This document shows, in pieces, positions 62,063 through 64,000 of a stretch of DNA of 64,000 nt (positions are counted from its first letter, which is position 1; each line of letters opens with the position of its first letter). Location of the stretch: NCBI GenBank assembly GCA_041583495.1, contig JBFHFS010000011.1, positions 35,122 through 99,121 of the forward strand, in the 5' to 3' direction. Below the pieces are notes generated by a model. The model did no database searches and had not been told where the DNA came from. It was given only the letters and a program-made list of their open reading frames with translations. Source of the stretch: JBFHFS01 sp041583495. Its GTDB lineage: Bacteria > Bacteroidota > Bacteroidia > Bacteroidales > Marinilabiliaceae. The position numbers and the translations under genes were made by a program.

Positions 62063-62296
62063 CTCATTATGTTTTGAGGTCTTTAATGCATTTTCATCCG
62101 GATAACCGATTTGGCTTTTCTTTTTTTTAATGTGCCTCCTCCGAAGAGCTGGTTTTATCTGATTTTCAACTGGTTCCCCTTAAGGCGTTAGGGGTAAAAC
62201 CCGTTGAAAACCAATGAAACCTAAAAGACCCCTCCAGGGAATTTTGGGGTATTTTTCTTTTCGGCGCAGGCTCATAAATAGCTTCTTAAAATAATT
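62063..62296. other. Upstream region of the RND operon
   Basis: No gene. It ends in the strong operator-like palindrome at 62297-62318. A TTG upstream of the palindrome on the minus strand and a weak TAACTACA fit a promoter whose spacer overlaps the palindrome. Confidence 0.4.
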
Positions 62297-62318
62297 GTAG
62301 TTAGCATTCACTAACTAC
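62297..62318. promoter_or_regulatory. Palindromic operator, likely TetR site
   Basis: GTAGTTAG, 6 bases, CTAACTAC: an 8+8 perfect dyad. A related half (TTAGTTAGTG) lies at 63283-63292 in the promoter of the other TetR gene. It would lie in the promoter region of the TolC-fusion operon. Confidence 0.6.
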
Positions 62319-62359
62319 TAATGCAAAAAAATATAATCGCCCCCTTTTTTCGACAGGGA

Positions 62360-62698
62360 TTACAGCAATTTGGTTTGTCCAACTGGTTTGGGCGCCTTAA
62401 CTACCAGAATGCGTGCCGTGCCGGTGGAATTATTACTAATGAAATGTACGATGTTTTCAGGGCTTTCCACAAGAGTATCGGGCTCCAAAGTTTGTTTTTC
62501 GTCACCCACATGAATCGTGGGCGTCCCCTCCAGAATGTAGAAAAATACATCCACAGGCGTGAGGTGAGGCTTCAAAGACTCTCCGGGGTTAAGCTGAATA
62601 TGCACGGCCTGCGCACTATCCTTGTCGTACAGCAACCGGGTATCCACCTTGTGTGGGTTCGCCTTAGTGATTGTCTGGCTTACTCTGGTAACTTTCAT
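62360..62698 (-). CDS. Cupin-domain protein
   Basis: The product has 112 residues, a single cupin barrel. The first motif is KPHLTPVDVFFYILEG (the His is present, with Asp in place of the second His), the second motif ends PENIVHFISN. Metal-binding residues are therefore partly changed. Stand-alone cupins of this type can be small regulators or enzymes of many pathways. The start overlaps the TetR gene stop by four bases, so they are one transcript. Confidence 0.85.
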   Translation of the reverse strand: MKVTRVSQTITKANPHKVDTRLLYDKDSAQAVHIQLNPGESLKPHLTPVDVFFYILEGTPTIHVGDEKQTLEPDTLVESPENIVHFISNNSTGTARILVVKAPKPVGQTKLL

Positions 62699-63270
62699 AA
62701 TATGGCTTTTAAAATGGTTTCTATTAAATGATCACCCTCGGTGATCAGATTAAAACGGCGATTTTCCAGCTTCCATTTTCTGGTGAGTAATCGAACGGAA
62801 CCAAAAAACATCAGGTTGATCGTCGCAGGAGGGGCATTTTGTAACTTCTCATTGAGCGGCAATTGCCTGAGAATAGCACCTATCTTTTTTTCATTGAATT
62901 CCTGTATCTCCATCACTTTGGCGGTAAGGGATGGTTCGTTTTGAAATATCTCCTCGGCAAAAATGACAGACACCAATGCAGGATTTTCTGAAAAAAGTTT
63001 GAAAATCATGCGGAAGAACTTCCGGATAAGGGTATCGGGGGAATCGCCCCTGCTTTCCCTGTTTTGATGGTCGTATTCGCTAATATTAAGGCGAAAAGAG
63101 TCCAGAATAGCACTTAAAATCAGCATCTTGCTGTCGAAATGCCGGTATAGGCCTGGTTCGGAAATGCCGATTTCTTTGGAGAGGTTTTTTATGGTAAATC
63201 CCTGAATCCCCTTTTCGTCAATCAGCTTAATTGAGGCCTCTACTATTTGTTGTTGTCGTTCGGAAAGCAT
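62695..63270 (-). CDS. TetR/AcrR-family regulator
   Basis: The product has 191 residues from ATG 63270; a TTG two codons upstream gives MT-MLSER and is not needed. The helix-turn-helix is GIQGFTIKNLSKEIGISEPGLYRHFDSK (read in short parts: IGISEPGLYRHF). The C-terminal part is all helical. It overlaps the cupin gene. The palindrome shared between its own promoter and that of the neighbouring RND operon suggests it represses both. Confidence 0.9.
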   Translation of the reverse strand: MLSERQQQIVEASIKLIDEKGIQGFTIKNLSKEIGISEPGLYRHFDSKMLILSAILDSFRLNISEYDHQNRESRGDSPDTLIRKFFRMIFKLFSENPALVSVIFAEEIFQNEPSLTAKVMEIQEFNEKKIGAILRQLPLNEKLQNAPPATINLMFFGSVRLLTRKWKLENRRFNLITEGDHLIETILKAIL

Positions 63271-63331
63271 CGTCAAACATTGTTAGTTAGTGTTCACTCG
63301 CAAAGTAACGACAAAAATTATGTTTGCGCAA
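63271..63331 (-). promoter_or_regulatory. Promoter and operator of the TetR-cupin operon
   Basis: On the minus strand TTG (63331-63329), 20-base spacer, TTACTTTG (63308-63301; one mismatch to TANNTTTG). Just downstream lies TTAGTTAGTGTTCACT (plus 63283-63298), which shares TTAGTTAGTG with the dyad at 62297. This fits autoregulation. Confidence 0.55.
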
Positions 63332-63823
63332 GTACTTTGGTGAAATATTTTTTCAGTACGGGGCAAAATAATCTCCAGAGTCCAATCCAGGCCAGACTTC
63401 CTTAGGTATATTCTCCTACCCCAAAGGGAAAAGGCGATTGAAACTTTGAGCCTTGTCGGGTTGTGCAAACAAAACGATCGAAGAACCGCAAATGAATTGA
63501 TGACGGTAACGATTGGTATCTGCCCTGTTGCCGGCCGGCAATTTCCAATAAAAGGGTTTCTCCGACAGGGAACTCACTGTAATCTCATTAAAGTATTATC
63601 GCTTTTTTATGTTTACTACGAGGTTGTTTTTGATAGTTACCCCCTTCAAATTATCTAGGGTGGCTGGCATTCCAGGCAGTAAACATCATGGATAAAATAC
63701 ACTTAACAAGCTGAACATCAGTCCGGGGAAAGACTCGACAGAACCCTGAAAAGACGGTGCCGAACAAAAAGGGAATTTTTAATGTTTTATAACAAATGAT
63801 TCTTCTGTTATAATCCCTATCCT
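63332..63823. other. Spacer before the last gene
   Basis: No gene I can support. A 14-bp perfect palindrome TTGCCGGCCGGCAA lies at 63528-63541. No clear promoter was found for the next gene. Confidence 0.4.
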
Positions 63824-64000
63824 ATGAGAAACATAATATTATTTTCAATTCTGGTTATGCCAATTTGGTTGAATGCGCAGGGAACTGATACCATTCAGGC
63901 CAAAAAGATAATGTCGCTGGAACAACAATTAGATTCTTTACGAAGAACCATAATGGGGATGGATAAGGAAATGCAGAATGTAAAACAGAGTATGGTTGAA
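63824..64000 (+). CDS. Secreted coiled-coil-like protein, start only
   Basis: 59 codons before the window edge. Begins MRNIILFSILVMPIWLNAQG, a good signal peptide, followed by a heptad-patterned segment (KIMSLEQQLDSLRRTIMGMD and NVKQSMVE) that suggests a coiled coil. The rest of the gene is outside the window and the family is not recognised. Confidence 0.6.
   Translation, partial: MRNIILFSILVMPIWLNAQGTDTIQAKKIMSLEQQLDSLRRTIMGMDKEMQNVKQSMVE

Noticed and set aside
63446..63658. 70-codon gene before the last partial gene
   Set aside because: No family features, and it contains the TTGCCGGCCGGCAA palindrome. Low coding likelihood.

Overview
The window looks like a chromosome segment of a Bacteroidota bacterium, probably a marine or sediment polysaccharide degrader near the Marinilabiliales/Bacteroidales. 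The grounds are: several exact TTG-N17-21-TANNTTTG promoters (the Bacteroidota sigma type), few Shine-Dalgarno sites, a TonB-dependent receptor with a carboxypeptidase-regulatory-like N-terminus, LytS/LytTR two-component pairs, GH97/GH29/GH13/GH16-like proteins, a Bacteroidota galactose operon under a Nudix-type regulator, and small GIY-YIG and SecB-like genes typical of the phylum. This is inferred from gene content only; there is no rRNA in the window.

Layout. 0-1 kb: a truncated serine-hydrolase-like gene and a DUF4386 membrane protein. 1-2.3 kb: a hairpin-rich spacer with one copy of a dispersed repeat, then an NTF2-like lipoprotein. 2.3-7.5 kb: a TonB-dependent receptor and a GH97 glycosidase. 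7.6-14.2 kb: a minus-strand operon of TolC, MacA-like adaptor, ABC ATPase, MacB-like permease, LytS-type kinase and LytTR regulator. 14.5-19 kb: a giant three-domain esterase and a GH29 fucosidase. 19.4-27.1 kb: RND adaptor, RND pump, TolC, then a second LytS/LytTR pair. 27.7-31.6 kb: a GH13 amylase, tRNA-Leu and tRNA-Gly, and a GH16-like protein that has lost its catalytic glutamates.

31.7-35.3 kb is an AT-rich accessory block (XRE regulator, DUF4468-like, HEPN-like and DUF2971 genes) with one attC-like hairpin. 35.9-42.8 kb holds an SLC12-like permease and a galactose operon (Nudix regulator, galactokinase, sugar MFS permease, aldose epimerase). 42.8-45.7 kb is repeat-rich: REP-like palindromes, a polypyrimidine tract, tRNA-Ser, and about seven tandem copies of a terminator-like 100-bp unit with a GIY-YIG gene embedded among them.

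45.7-52.7 kb is the most interesting island. It has a decayed toxin-antitoxin-chaperone locus, an attC-like inverted repeat interrupted by a complete-looking group II intron, and a two-gene module pairing a ThsB-like TIR protein with a nucleoside-deoxyribosyltransferase-like/TPR protein (resembling bacterial counterparts of ASK signalosome components and probably anti-phage). It also has an ADP-ribosylglycohydrolase cut short by a duplicated piece of a TetR gene. 52.9-64 kb has a sulfatase, decayed gene ends, a third efflux operon (substrate-binding-TolC fusion, adaptor, RND pump, TetR), a cupin-TetR pair with a clear palindromic operator, and the start of one more secreted protein.

Three complete tripartite efflux systems, each with its own candidate regulator, lie in one 64-kb stretch. 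The polysaccharide enzymes are scattered between them and do not form a SusCD-type locus.
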